A stretch of 51,568 nt of DNA from an uncultured Flavobacteriales bacterium (GTDB lineage Bacteria > Bacteroidota > Bacteroidia > Palsa-965), in contig CAIQQJ010000167.1 in assembly GCA_903873905.1 (NCBI GenBank), positions 1 to 51,568 of the forward strand, in the 5' to 3' direction. Of the stretch, positions 7,412-16,200 are shown one piece after another. The notes under the pieces are model-generated. The model was not told where the DNA came from. It did not search any database and saw only the letters and a program-made list of their open reading frames with translations. How positions within the stretch are numbered: position 1 is the first letter of the stretch; each line of letters begins with the position of its first letter. A program made the position numbers and the translations under genes.

Positions 7412-8653
7412 ATGAAAATTAATCACACCGTACTCGAACGATTTCTGAAATATGTGAAAATTGACACACAATCAGATCCTAATTCTCCTACTTGCCCTTC
7501 TACGGAAAAACAAAAAAATCTTGGTAAAATTTTGGTTGAGGAACTAATCGCCATTGGTATTTCTGATGCGGAGATGGATGAGCATGGATATGTGTATGCT
7601 ACTATTCCCTCAAACACTTCAAAAATAGTTCCTGTGCTATGTTTATGTTCGCACATGGACACTTCACCCGATTGCAGCGGAAAAGATGTGAATCCAATTA
7701 TTCATAAAAATTATCAGGGAAAAGATATTGAACTGACTGGTGATGTGAATCAGATTATCCGATTTGCTGATCATGAAGATTTGAAAAATCAAATCGGGAA
7801 TGATATTGTTACTTCCGACGGAACAACCTTGCTTGGAGCAGATAATAAAGCAGGTATTGCTGAAATTATGGACGCTGCGAATCATCTCCTTCGACATCCT
7901 GAAATTAAGCATGGGAAAATTAGAATTCTATTTACGCCTGATGAGGAAATTGGTCGAGGTGTGGATAATGTGGACATGAAAAGACTTGGTGCTGATTTCG
8001 GTTACACGATCGATGGAGAATCATTGGGGCATATTGAAGATGAAACATTTTCTGCTGATGGTGCAAATCTTGTCATTCACGGAGTAAGCACACATCCTGG
8101 ATTTGCATTTGGTAAAATGGAAAATGCGTTGAAGATTGCCGCTGCAATTCTTGATCAATTACCGAAGGATAGAAATTCGCCAGAAACAACCGCTGCTAAA
8201 CAAAGTTTTGTTCATCCCACTTCTTTGAGTGGAACGTTGGAGCAGTGTACAGTTAATTTTATTCTTCGTGCATTCAATGACGATGAATTACGCAAAATGG
8301 AAGATTTACTTTCCACAACAATTAGAGGTGTAATGAAAAATTATCCGAATTCATCTTACAATCTTTTAGTAAAGGAACAATATCGAAATATGAAATCGGT
8401 ACTTGATAAAAATCCGCAAGTTGTAGCAAATGCCATTGAAGCGATTAAGCGTTCAGGAATTACTCCACATTGTTCAAGTATTCGTGGTGGAACGGATGGT
8501 TCACGCTTAAGTTTTATGGGATTACCATGTCCAAATATTTTCGCAGGCGGACATGCATTTCACTCACGCCAAGAATGGGCTGCAGTGCAAGACATGGAAA
8601 AAGCAGCAGAAGTGATTGTGAATTTGGTAATGATTTGGGAAGAGAAAAGTTGA
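7412..8653 (+). CDS. pepT: Peptidase T (tripeptide aminopeptidase, M20B)
   Basis: This 413-residue zinc aminopeptidase removes the N-terminal residue from tripeptides in the cytosol. The metal ligands of the M20 fold are present: H81 and D83 in SHMDTSPD, D144 in LLGADNKAG, E178/E179 in FTPDEEIGRG, D201 in TIDGESLG, and H384 in the GGHAFHSRQEW segment. The length matches the family (about 410). The ATG at 7412 is preferred over an upstream TTG at 7406. Confidence 0.96.
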   Translation: MKINHTVLERFLKYVKIDTQSDPNSPTCPSTEKQKNLGKILVEELIAIGISDAEMDEHGYVYATIPSNTSKIVPVLCLCSHMDTSPDCSGKDVNPIIHKNYQGKDIELTGDVNQIIRFADHEDLKNQIGNDIVTSDGTTLLGADNKAGIAEIMDAANHLLRHPEIKHGKIRILFTPDEEIGRGVDNVDMKRLGADFGYTIDGESLGHIEDETFSADGANLVIHGVSTHPGFAFGKMENALKIAAAILDQLPKDRNSPETTAAKQSFVHPTSLSGTLEQCTVNFILRAFNDDELRKMEDLLSTTIRGVMKNYPNSSYNLLVKEQYRNMKSVLDKNPQVVANAIEAIKRSGITPHCSSIRGGTDGSRLSFMGLPCPNIFAGGHAFHSRQEWAAVQDMEKAAEVIVNLVMIWEEKS

Positions 8654-8700
8654 TTGTAAATTATCAATGAATAGAAAAAAATCTATCTATTTCACTGAAG

Positions 8701-10257
8701 CTATTGTTTTACAAGAAGGATATCCTTGCTCATTTCCCCTTGAGGACCGATATCAAATACAATTACGTTTTCATTAAATTGTTTGTATCCAGGAGCGTTA
8801 AGGGTTATGGTATATTTTCCAGGAGGAAGTGCCATTACATATTTTCCTGTATTTGGATTTGGCCGATATGTCCCAACATCTTCTTTTGTTGCGGTATTGG
8901 TAACAGAAATCACTAAATCAGCTTTTTTTATAGTGGAGTCGGCAAGAATAATACTTCCTGTTACAGTTGTAAATGAACTCGCTTGGATTTCATTAAATAC
9001 AACTCTCCAGATATCCAAATCGCCAATTCCTCCATCACGATCACTGGAAATATATGCAACACGATTGTTATCTGTGAAGCTAATTGTCAAATCATCCTCA
9101 GGAGAATTTACTGGATAGCCAACATTTTTTGGTTGAGACCATGTATTGTTGTCTTGATCCCAAATGGTATAAAACAAATCGAATCCACCCATGCTATTGT
9201 GTCCTTCACTGGAAAAATAAAGTGTTTTACCATCGGGAGCCATGAATGGAAAATCTTCATTGTATTGTGTGTTGCATACCGTAATTGGAATAGGCAATCC
9301 CCATTTCATGTTTGGTAATTTTCTGCACATGTATATATCCGTTCCTCCTTGTCCAGTGCTTCGTTTACTAGCGAAGAAAATTGTATTTCCATCTGGAGCG
9401 AATGCTCCGGCAGTTTCAAATTCATCATTCACAGGGGAAGGCAATTTCTCTATTTTTGAAAATGAGGTTTTGTACGTCGATGAATAAATATCACCCAGTT
9501 CAGTGATGTTGTCCACATAAACGGTCATCAATTTCCCATCGGAAGACAGTCCTGTGCATTGCTCATCAAATTGTCCATTTACTCCAGGACCTGCGCCTTT
9601 TGGTTTTGCAAAAACACCATTGACCGATTTTGAAACCCAGATATCTGAAGCAAAGTATCCGTCCATTTCCACTGACGTTGCTCCAACATTTCCTTTTCTA
9701 CGTGAAGTGAAAATCAACATCGATTCATCAGATGTAACGAAGGGATAATAATCTGGCAAATCAGAATTGACATCTTTTCCGAGATTATTAAATGTCACAT
9801 CCATTGGATTTGCGACAAGCATTTTTCCGCTTTTACATTGTTCAATGTAATGGTCGGCATCAGCCTTACCAATTTTATCTGCTTTTAATTTATAGGTATC
9901 GAACGCTTTTATCGCATCATCAAAACGCAATGCAATTTGATAGGATTTCCCTAAATAAAGAAAAACATTATTTTCAACCTTGGGCGATTTTGTACAATAT
10001 TCGAAATAACGAATGGCTTCTTTCTTGTGACCATTTGTATTCAAATAACAAATTCCGGTGCGGAAATTAAAATCGTAATTTGTATATTCTTTTTTGAGTA
10101 AGGCAAGATAAATCGGAAGTGCCATTGTGTAATTTCCGTGCGAGAAATGTTCAGCCGCAAGATCCGAGTCGGGAATACCGCCACCATTTGGTTGAGCCGA
10201 AAGTCCGAAAGAACTTATCAGGATCAAAACAAAACAATACAACTTCACTGCTTTCAC
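8701..10257 (-). CDS. PorE-like envelope protein without OmpA domain (TPR, PD40 propeller, carboxypeptidase-regulatory-like)
   Basis: The 518-residue exported protein has a signal peptide (MKAVKLYCFVLILISSFGLSAQ). The first codon is GTG, with no ATG nearby. TPR-like helices follow at about 30-130 (HFSHGNYTMALPIY, FRTGICYLNTNGHKKEAIRYF). Next come WD40-like PD40 repeats at about 160-420, with motifs such as LIFTSRRKGN, IFFASKRSTGQGGTDIYMCR and LYFSSEGHNSMGGFDLFY. A short carboxypeptidase-regulatory-like domain (TGSIILADSTIKKADLVI...) closes the protein. The PorE-like proteins upstream have an additional OmpA-type end, which this one lacks. It is probably envelope-associated. Confidence 0.88.
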   Translation of the reverse strand: MKAVKLYCFVLILISSFGLSAQPNGGGIPDSDLAAEHFSHGNYTMALPIYLALLKKEYTNYDFNFRTGICYLNTNGHKKEAIRYFEYCTKSPKVENNVFLYLGKSYQIALRFDDAIKAFDTYKLKADKIGKADADHYIEQCKSGKMLVANPMDVTFNNLGKDVNSDLPDYYPFVTSDESMLIFTSRRKGNVGATSVEMDGYFASDIWVSKSVNGVFAKPKGAGPGVNGQFDEQCTGLSSDGKLMTVYVDNITELGDIYSSTYKTSFSKIEKLPSPVNDEFETAGAFAPDGNTIFFASKRSTGQGGTDIYMCRKLPNMKWGLPIPITVCNTQYNEDFPFMAPDGKTLYFSSEGHNSMGGFDLFYTIWDQDNNTWSQPKNVGYPVNSPEDDLTISFTDNNRVAYISSDRDGGIGDLDIWRVVFNEIQASSFTTVTGSIILADSTIKKADLVISVTNTATKEDVGTYRPNPNTGKYVMALPPGKYTITLNAPGYKQFNENVIVFDIGPQGEMSKDILLVKQ

Positions 10258-10420
10258 AAATAATGGAAGTTATTTCACGATGAATTTACAAAAATTGCTC
10301 CAAAGTGCACTCACTTTGTAAAAATAGTAAAATCTCCATTGGTTTTTCCGTTCAAAAACAGCCAAAATTGAAAAAGCGTTCTAGAGGAGTACCGCTAGTA
10401 TTGAAGGTAAAAAAAGAATT

Positions 10421-12520
10421 TTAGTATCCTCTAATTTTAACGTATTGATAACGTTCGTAGAGTTGTTTGCGTTTCTGGTAATCTGTTTTGTATTGCGGTC
10501 CAAGCACATATGAATTGATTTTTACCCAATGCACTTTCGTCATATCAACTCCTCTTGCGATCAAAGCCTTCTCAATTACAATTTTTGTTTTTTCTCCGCG
10601 GTCAGCTGCTAGATCTTTATTGTCCTTGAATTTTTTCGTTGGTACCTGTGAAGCAGAAGCTGTAATTCTGAAACTGATTTCTCCGAATTTGTTGATGTGC
10701 GTAACACAACTGTCAATAAATGTTTTGAAATCGGCATCGTTTGGATCAATCTCAGAAACATTGTATTTGAAAAACATGGAGAAACTTAGATTGTGAGTTG
10801 CTGTCAACTCCGCTTTCCAATTTTTTGGACGAACACCTGGGAGAAGCGAATCCCCAGGGAGATTTTTTATTGAGGCTTTGATTGAATCCTGGGCAATGTC
10901 CGGCGTTATTTTCCCCAAAACCAAATCTCGCAAATCAATTGCACGCTCAATAACTTCAAATTCTGATCCTGCAGGGATATCTATAATTTCATTGGAGAAT
11001 TCTTTATCATCTACCAAATAGCTGATTTGATATGTATTTCCAGGACTAAGGACAATAGTGAAATTTCCATTCTTATTGGGTTTGTAATTTCCATTCAAAG
11101 TGCCATCAAGACTATTTGTTACAACAATGTCGATTCTCTGTGTTAGAGGCGATCCATCAGCATTGTAAATCTTTCCTTTCAACAAGGTAAGTCCTTGTGA
11201 TTTCGGAGCGTCAAGTACAGCCTCATAAATATCTTTATCCCCAAACCCTCCTTGTCGAACAGACGAAAAATAGGCACGCTTTCCATCAGGTGAAGTGTTG
11301 TAAAAAATATCGTCATCTGGAGTGTTGATTGGATAACCCATATTAAAAGGTTCTGTCCAGTGATCCGAGTCGTCTTTGGCGGTGAAGAAAATATCAAATC
11401 CCCCCATTGATTTATGGCCTGTTGATGAGAAAAATAACGTGCGCTGGTCAGGATGAATAAATGGGGCATCTTCATCTGCTGAGGTGTTAATAGTAGGACC
11501 AAGATTTAAAGCCTTTGACCAAGCACCATTTGGGAGTCGAACAACGCGATAAATATCTCGACCTCCAAATCCACCCGGGCGGTCACTTACAAAATAAAGT
11601 GTGTTCCCATCTGCAGAAAGGCATGCGTGTGTTTCCCAATATTTGGTATTGATTTCTCCACCCATTGGAACAGGAGACATCCATGCACCATTCATACTTG
11701 TGCTGGTATAGATATCGCCACCATTATCATCCCGATAAATGAACAATATGGTTCCATCAGTAGAAAGTGAAATGGAAGCTTCGTTAGTGACAGTATTTAT
11801 GTATGGACTAATTGGTCGAGCTGTTGTCCATGTACCATCTTCTTTTTTCTCGGAAATCAGAATATCCTCATAATACTGGCCATCAATTCCAATTTCACCC
11901 GTACGTCGTGAAGTAAATATCAGCGTATTCTCATCGACAGAAATAACGGGACCGTATTCAGGACTAGATCCATTAATGCTATCACCCATATTTGTGATGG
12001 TAACGGGTAATGGAGAAGCCATAAACTCTTTGGCATTTTTTGACCAATTGATTCGCATATCAATATTGCGAGTTGTTTCTGGATCACGATTTCCTAAAAT
12101 TGATTTATAGGAAACAAAAAACTGAATAGCAGAGTCGAATTGGTAATTGTAATGGTAAGCTTGTGCTAAAAAATAAAATGTATTCTCAGGTGCCTTTTTT
12201 ATATGTGCATCGAATGGATCGTAATTTCTAGTAATTCCATGGGCGGCAATGCGTAAATAAGAAAGTGATTTTTGTTTTTCAGAAGTTGTATTCAGATAAC
12301 AAACACCCAATTTGTAATTGATGTTGGCATTGGTGGAATCAACTTTGTAGGCTTCTTTGAAATAAGCCAAAGCCATTAACCAATTTTGCTCCTCGATTAA
12401 TTGGTTGCCCTGTAAAAAATTTTCTTTGTAATTCCCAGGAATTGGGGACGGCGTTTGTGCCTTAATGGCAAAACTTCCACAAAAAATCAACAGCAATAGG
12501 GGGATTCGCTTCAATATCAT
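10421..12520 (-). CDS. PorE-like TPR/PD40/CRD protein with divergent OmpA-like C-terminus
   Basis: This 699-residue paralogue of its neighbours has a signal peptide (MILKRIPLLLLIFCGSFAIKAQ) and TPR-like helices to about residue 150. PD40 propeller repeats follow (LIFTSRRTGEIG, LYFVSDRPGGFGGRDIYRVV, LFFSSTGHKSMGGFDIFF), then a carboxypeptidase-regulatory-like domain. The last 130 residues have the outline of an OmpA domain (FFKYNVSEIDPNDADFKTF ... LAADRGEKTKIVIEKALIARG). They lack the GHTD signature, so peptidoglycan binding may be lost or altered. In PorE the same architecture belongs to the T9SS envelope complex, so a secretion or envelope role is inferred. Confidence 0.9.
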   Translation of the reverse strand: MILKRIPLLLLIFCGSFAIKAQTPSPIPGNYKENFLQGNQLIEEQNWLMALAYFKEAYKVDSTNANINYKLGVCYLNTTSEKQKSLSYLRIAAHGITRNYDPFDAHIKKAPENTFYFLAQAYHYNYQFDSAIQFFVSYKSILGNRDPETTRNIDMRINWSKNAKEFMASPLPVTITNMGDSINGSSPEYGPVISVDENTLIFTSRRTGEIGIDGQYYEDILISEKKEDGTWTTARPISPYINTVTNEASISLSTDGTILFIYRDDNGGDIYTSTSMNGAWMSPVPMGGEINTKYWETHACLSADGNTLYFVSDRPGGFGGRDIYRVVRLPNGAWSKALNLGPTINTSADEDAPFIHPDQRTLFFSSTGHKSMGGFDIFFTAKDDSDHWTEPFNMGYPINTPDDDIFYNTSPDGKRAYFSSVRQGGFGDKDIYEAVLDAPKSQGLTLLKGKIYNADGSPLTQRIDIVVTNSLDGTLNGNYKPNKNGNFTIVLSPGNTYQISYLVDDKEFSNEIIDIPAGSEFEVIERAIDLRDLVLGKITPDIAQDSIKASIKNLPGDSLLPGVRPKNWKAELTATHNLSFSMFFKYNVSEIDPNDADFKTFIDSCVTHINKFGEISFRITASASQVPTKKFKDNKDLAADRGEKTKIVIEKALIARGVDMTKVHWVKINSYVLGPQYKTDYQKRKQLYERYQYVKIRGY

Positions 12521-12556
12521 AGGAAATACACCATTTTACCTGAATACGGTAATGCA

Positions 12557-12564
12557 CAAAAATA
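12557..12564 (-). promoter_or_regulatory. Candidate -7 box TATTTTTG
   Basis: On the minus strand this is an exact TAnnTTTG match, ending 36 bases before the ATG at 12520. A clear -33 element at the usual distance is not visible. Confidence 0.35.
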
Positions 12565-12813
12565 ATCCTTTCTATGGATTATACAGTCTTATTTTGATCA
12601 ATATCAGATATGTTTTTTTGGTCTAAATTGAGGTATTGAATCTTAAAAGTAAATGTGTCTTTTCTCCAAGGATTATTTTGCAACCAACCCCAGTTTTGAA
12701 ATGCGTAAGATATTTTGACTTACAAAAAAATAAAAAACTTTGTAATTCTGATTGAGGAATGTTTGAAGCCCAATGAAAAGGGGAATTAGTACTGAAAATC
12801 CAATCTGATTTTA

Positions 12814-12857
12814 TTTAAAAAGAAAGCTCCCAAATTTTGAGGAGCTTTCTTTTTAAA
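12814..12857 (-). terminator. Rho-independent terminator
   Basis: A 17-bp perfect stem (TTTAAAAAGAAAGCTCC with its complement) has a 10-nt loop and runs of T on either side. It sits 20 bp past the stop codon of the minus-strand gene at 12878. Confidence 0.85.
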
Positions 12858-12877
12858 CCTAAAATGAATTCAATATT

Positions 12878-13801
12878 TTAATTTGACTTTACAATTTGCT
12901 TTGTCCCTATTATTTCTTTGTTTACAATAAGTGTGAAGAAATAAACACCTTGAGCATAACTTGTACAATCAACAGTCATGTTCGTGCTTCCATTGGAAAC
13001 AGGTAGCGTTTCAACGATGTTTCCATTGATATCTGTAATACGAATTTCTCCCTTTACGAAGTCAGAAGCAAGTTGATAACTGATAGTTGTTCTGTCATTG
13101 GTTGGATTTGGGAATACATTGATATCGGAGTTAATGCTTTCAATAGAAGAAACAGCATTGGTAGCTGGCCACTCAGAAATAGCTACGTGATTAATATTGT
13201 ACTTATCGCCACTAGAACTACCTGTTCCATTTACGGCATTTAAAGCTCCCCAAAAGGAGATGGTTCCAGTACTTGCAACGGGAGCTGTCCAGTTAAATGT
13301 TTCCACATAAGTTGAACCATTTCCACCTGTGCCAGTGGTTGCGGTAAGTGCTGTGCTTTGCTCTACAAGACCAACTACATAATTTCCTGCTGATGGTGCG
13401 GAATAATGGGTGCTTGGAGGGCAAGATGTAGACCAAGTTCCCGCATTTGTAGGAGTTGTCATTGCAGCGGTTCCGAGAATTGATCCCAATTGGAATCCAA
13501 ATTTTGGAAGTGAGGTTGTGGTATTGTTTATGCCAGATATTTTCACAGTATAACTCATTCCACCAACATAATGTGTGGTTGGAACTCCAACAGAGTCCAA
13601 TTCAATTGTAACACCAATTCCAGTTACAGCAGAACCATGACAACTACATCCAGTGGGATTGCCTAAGCCAGTTTCAGCCCCTGTGCAATCGTAGCCATTC
13701 GCTGCGGGTCCTGCATGGTATCCGTTAATTACAAAGTAGCAGCTCATTGCCGCAAGTACATAAATGATTGACAATTTGTTGATGCGTCGAGTTGTTTTCA
13801 T
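12878..13801 (-). CDS. T9SS type A sorted 'choice-of-anchor V' domain protein
   Basis: The 307-residue secreted protein begins with a signal or anchor sequence (MKTTRRINKLSIIYVLAAMSCYFV). The GPAANGYDCTGAETGLGNP-TGCSCHGS segment follows, which is the start of the choice-of-anchor V (reelin-like) domain. A beta-sandwich runs to about residue 210. The last 80 residues (INVFPNPTNDRTTISYQL ... YAQGVYFFTLIVNKEIIGTKQIVKSN) are a type A T9SS sorting domain, so the protein is exported across the outer membrane and sorted to the surface. Many relatives have a CxxCH haem-type motif where this one has CSCH. It sits between two PorE-like genes on the same strand. Confidence 0.9.
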   Translation of the reverse strand: MKTTRRINKLSIIYVLAAMSCYFVINGYHAGPAANGYDCTGAETGLGNPTGCSCHGSAVTGIGVTIELDSVGVPTTHYVGGMSYTVKISGINNTTTSLPKFGFQLGSILGTAAMTTPTNAGTWSTSCPPSTHYSAPSAGNYVVGLVEQSTALTATTGTGGNGSTYVETFNWTAPVASTGTISFWGALNAVNGTGSSSGDKYNINHVAISEWPATNAVSSIESINSDINVFPNPTNDRTTISYQLASDFVKGEIRITDINGNIVETLPVSNGSTNMTVDCTSYAQGVYFFTLIVNKEIIGTKQIVKSN

Positions 13802-14089
13802 GAAAAAAAATTTAGTTTGTTTTTAGATTGAAATTTGATTCTAAAATATTTTGAGGCTGCTGTTTTGAGTTAGATATTTACGCTAAAGTAGCTATTAGAG
13901 GTATATACATGGAATATTGAAAGTGCTATAAATGTTAAATAATCCTATATGAATTATAGGCTATTGATGATCCTTGTGTAGCTATTCCCTCACGTTAGAA
14001 AATAAGGAATCCTGTATACTTCCTTTCGTAGAAATATACATTTTGGGACTGCTCTTAAAAAAATCAATCTGTAAATGGGAATTGGAAAT

Positions 14090-16135
14090 TTATTTCCCGC
14101 CTTTGTCCTTCAAATTTTCCGGAACCTTTATTGGCTCCACCACGTCCATACATGAACCATCTACACATAGAACCTTGAATTCAAATCTGCGATTCATAGA
14201 CATTCCACGTTTATTGGGTGATCCGTCTTTATTGTAATTAATCGCTATGGGTTGTGATTCACCATAACCAATTGTTTTGGTACGGGATTTATCAATGCCA
14301 TGTTGGACTAGGTATTCCTGAACCGCTTTTGCACGCTCCAAGGAAAGTTTCAAGTTCAATTCATCTGGTCCACTTGCATCTGTATGCCCAGCAACTTCAA
14401 GAACCAATAATGGATATTTCGTCATCAACATAACGATTTTATCTAATTCTGTTTTTGATTCTGGTTTCAACATTGCCTTACCGCTGTCAAAGAAAATATT
14501 TCGAACTACAATTTTCTGACCCACTTTTAGAGGACTTAATTCAACAGGCCTATCAATTTCCTGATAGGTCATGGAATCAACTATGTTAATGTTATCCGAT
14601 TGATATAAATAACCATCAGCATCGTAACTGATGCTGTAATTTTTTCCTGGAGGAAGTACAATTACGTAGCGTCCTGTCTTGCTGTTTGGTGTATAGGTTC
14701 CTACAATTTCCCCACTTTCAACATCTGTTACCGTAATTATTGTGTTAGCAGGAACACCTCCGAAAATACTTGAAATGACACCTTCCAGTACAGTTACTTT
14801 GGATTGTACTTTTTCAGGGAAGGAAAGAAAACAAATATCTTTTTCTCCAAACCCACCGTGACTATTGGCAGATGAATAATACGCGTGCTTGTCATCTGGT
14901 GTTGGAACAAAAAACAAATCATCGTCGGTGGAATTTACTGGATAACCAACATTCATCGGTTCACTCCAACCACTATCTGGTGAAAGAATCGAAAACAGAA
15001 TGTCGAATCCTCCCATTGATTTATTTCCATTGGAAGCAAAATACAGAGTTGATCCATCAGCAAGAATTGCGGGCGCATCTTCGTCATAAGGTGTATTAAT
15101 TGTCGGCCCCAGATTAGTTGGTTTCGACCATTCTCCATTCGGCAAATGAATAGAACGATAAATATCACGACCACCAAATCCACCTGGAATAGTGCTGGTG
15201 AAATAGAGTGTATTTCCATCAGCAGTAATGCAGGCACTTGGTTCCCATGCTTTGCTATTTACATTCTCGGTTAATTTTTGTGGAGTAAGCCAATTGTTTC
15301 CCATTAATTGGCTGATGTAAATGTTTCCATCCCCGTTATCATCTTTATAAATCAACAATTTTTGTCCATCTGCACTCAATCCAATTGTCGCATCATTTCC
15401 AACCGTATTGATGTTGTTTCCCATTGGAATTGCCTTTCCCCAAACGCCATTTGAATCGCGTGTACTCATGTAAATATCTTCGAAGTACATACCATCACGT
15501 GGATCGATTTGTCCGCCAGTTGTAGAAGGGCGACGTGACGTAAAACTCAAGGTGCGTTCATCAGCAGAAATCACAGGTGAATATTCTGGGTATTCTGTAT
15601 TTACACCAGAACCAATATTTTCAGTTTTTATATTTACAGGGTTTGCGACAAGCTCTTTTCCATTCTTACACCAAATGATACGAAGATTAATATCATCAAT
15701 TGTTTTTGCATCCTTCGGATCAACATATGGTTTGTATTTTTCAAATGCTGCAATTGCATCATCGAATTTGCTGTCGAGGTGAAGTGCCTGCGCGTAATAA
15801 TAATATGCGCTTGGTGGTGCTTGGCGTTCTTTTACACTCCCGTCGTGATATGATTCTGTAATGTCATTCGATGCAACGAAAAGATAATTTTCAGCATTGT
15901 GTTTTTCGGAAGAAATATTCAGGCTACAAACTCCAATTTTAAAGCAAAGATTTGCATTGGAAGGATCCAACTTAAAAGCTTCGAGATATGGTTTTAGGGC
16001 AGATACATAGTCATCTTGAGCGAAAAAAGAATCTCCTTGAGCAATTTTTTGTCTAGCGCTTTTTGGAACGCCGGTAAATGCTGTAATAATTATCAGAGCA
16101 ATTACTGTGACTGGAGTAAGAATTTTCTTTTTCAT
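14090..16135 (-). CDS. PorE-like protein with TPR, PD40 propeller, CRD and intact OmpA domain
   Basis: The 681-residue protein starts at the ATG at 16135 (MKKKILTPVTVIALIII), giving a hydrophobic export signal. A TTG 18 bp upstream is an alternative. TPR-like helices are at about 20-140 and PD40 repeats at about 170-440 (LSFTSRRPSTTGG, LYFTSTIPGGFGGRDIYRSI, LYFASNGNKSMGGFDILF). A carboxypeptidase-regulatory-like domain follows (GVISSIFGGVPANTIITVTD). The C-terminus is a full OmpA domain with VAGHTDASGPDELNLKLS and ERAKAVQEYL, the peptidoglycan-binding signature. The order TPR-propeller-CRD-OmpA is that of PorE, a T9SS envelope protein. With three paralogues nearby, orthology to PorE itself is not settled. 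Confidence 0.92.
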   Translation of the reverse strand: MKKKILTPVTVIALIIITAFTGVPKSARQKIAQGDSFFAQDDYVSALKPYLEAFKLDPSNANLCFKIGVCSLNISSEKHNAENYLFVASNDITESYHDGSVKERQAPPSAYYYYAQALHLDSKFDDAIAAFEKYKPYVDPKDAKTIDDINLRIIWCKNGKELVANPVNIKTENIGSGVNTEYPEYSPVISADERTLSFTSRRPSTTGGQIDPRDGMYFEDIYMSTRDSNGVWGKAIPMGNNINTVGNDATIGLSADGQKLLIYKDDNGDGNIYISQLMGNNWLTPQKLTENVNSKAWEPSACITADGNTLYFTSTIPGGFGGRDIYRSIHLPNGEWSKPTNLGPTINTPYDEDAPAILADGSTLYFASNGNKSMGGFDILFSILSPDSGWSEPMNVGYPVNSTDDDLFFVPTPDDKHAYYSSANSHGGFGEKDICFLSFPEKVQSKVTVLEGVISSIFGGVPANTIITVTDVESGEIVGTYTPNSKTGRYVIVLPPGKNYSISYDADGYLYQSDNINIVDSMTYQEIDRPVELSPLKVGQKIVVRNIFFDSGKAMLKPESKTELDKIVMLMTKYPLLVLEVAGHTDASGPDELNLKLSLERAKAVQEYLVQHGIDKSRTKTIGYGESQPIAINYNKDGSPNKRGMSMNRRFEFKVLCVDGSCMDVVEPIKVPENLKDKGGK

Positions 16136-16200
16136 ATTTTTCAAAAATGACAAGTGAGTGAAAAATTAATAAAAATGTCTGAGAATCTCAGGCGTCTTGA

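Larger units (their letters stand above)
12521..12877. other. Intergenic region with terminator and promoter signals
   Basis: The region holds the terminator of the gene at 12878-13801 (hairpin 12814-12857) and, nearer 12520, the presumed promoter of the 699-residue gene. No coding frame or RNA gene was seen. Confidence 0.6.
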
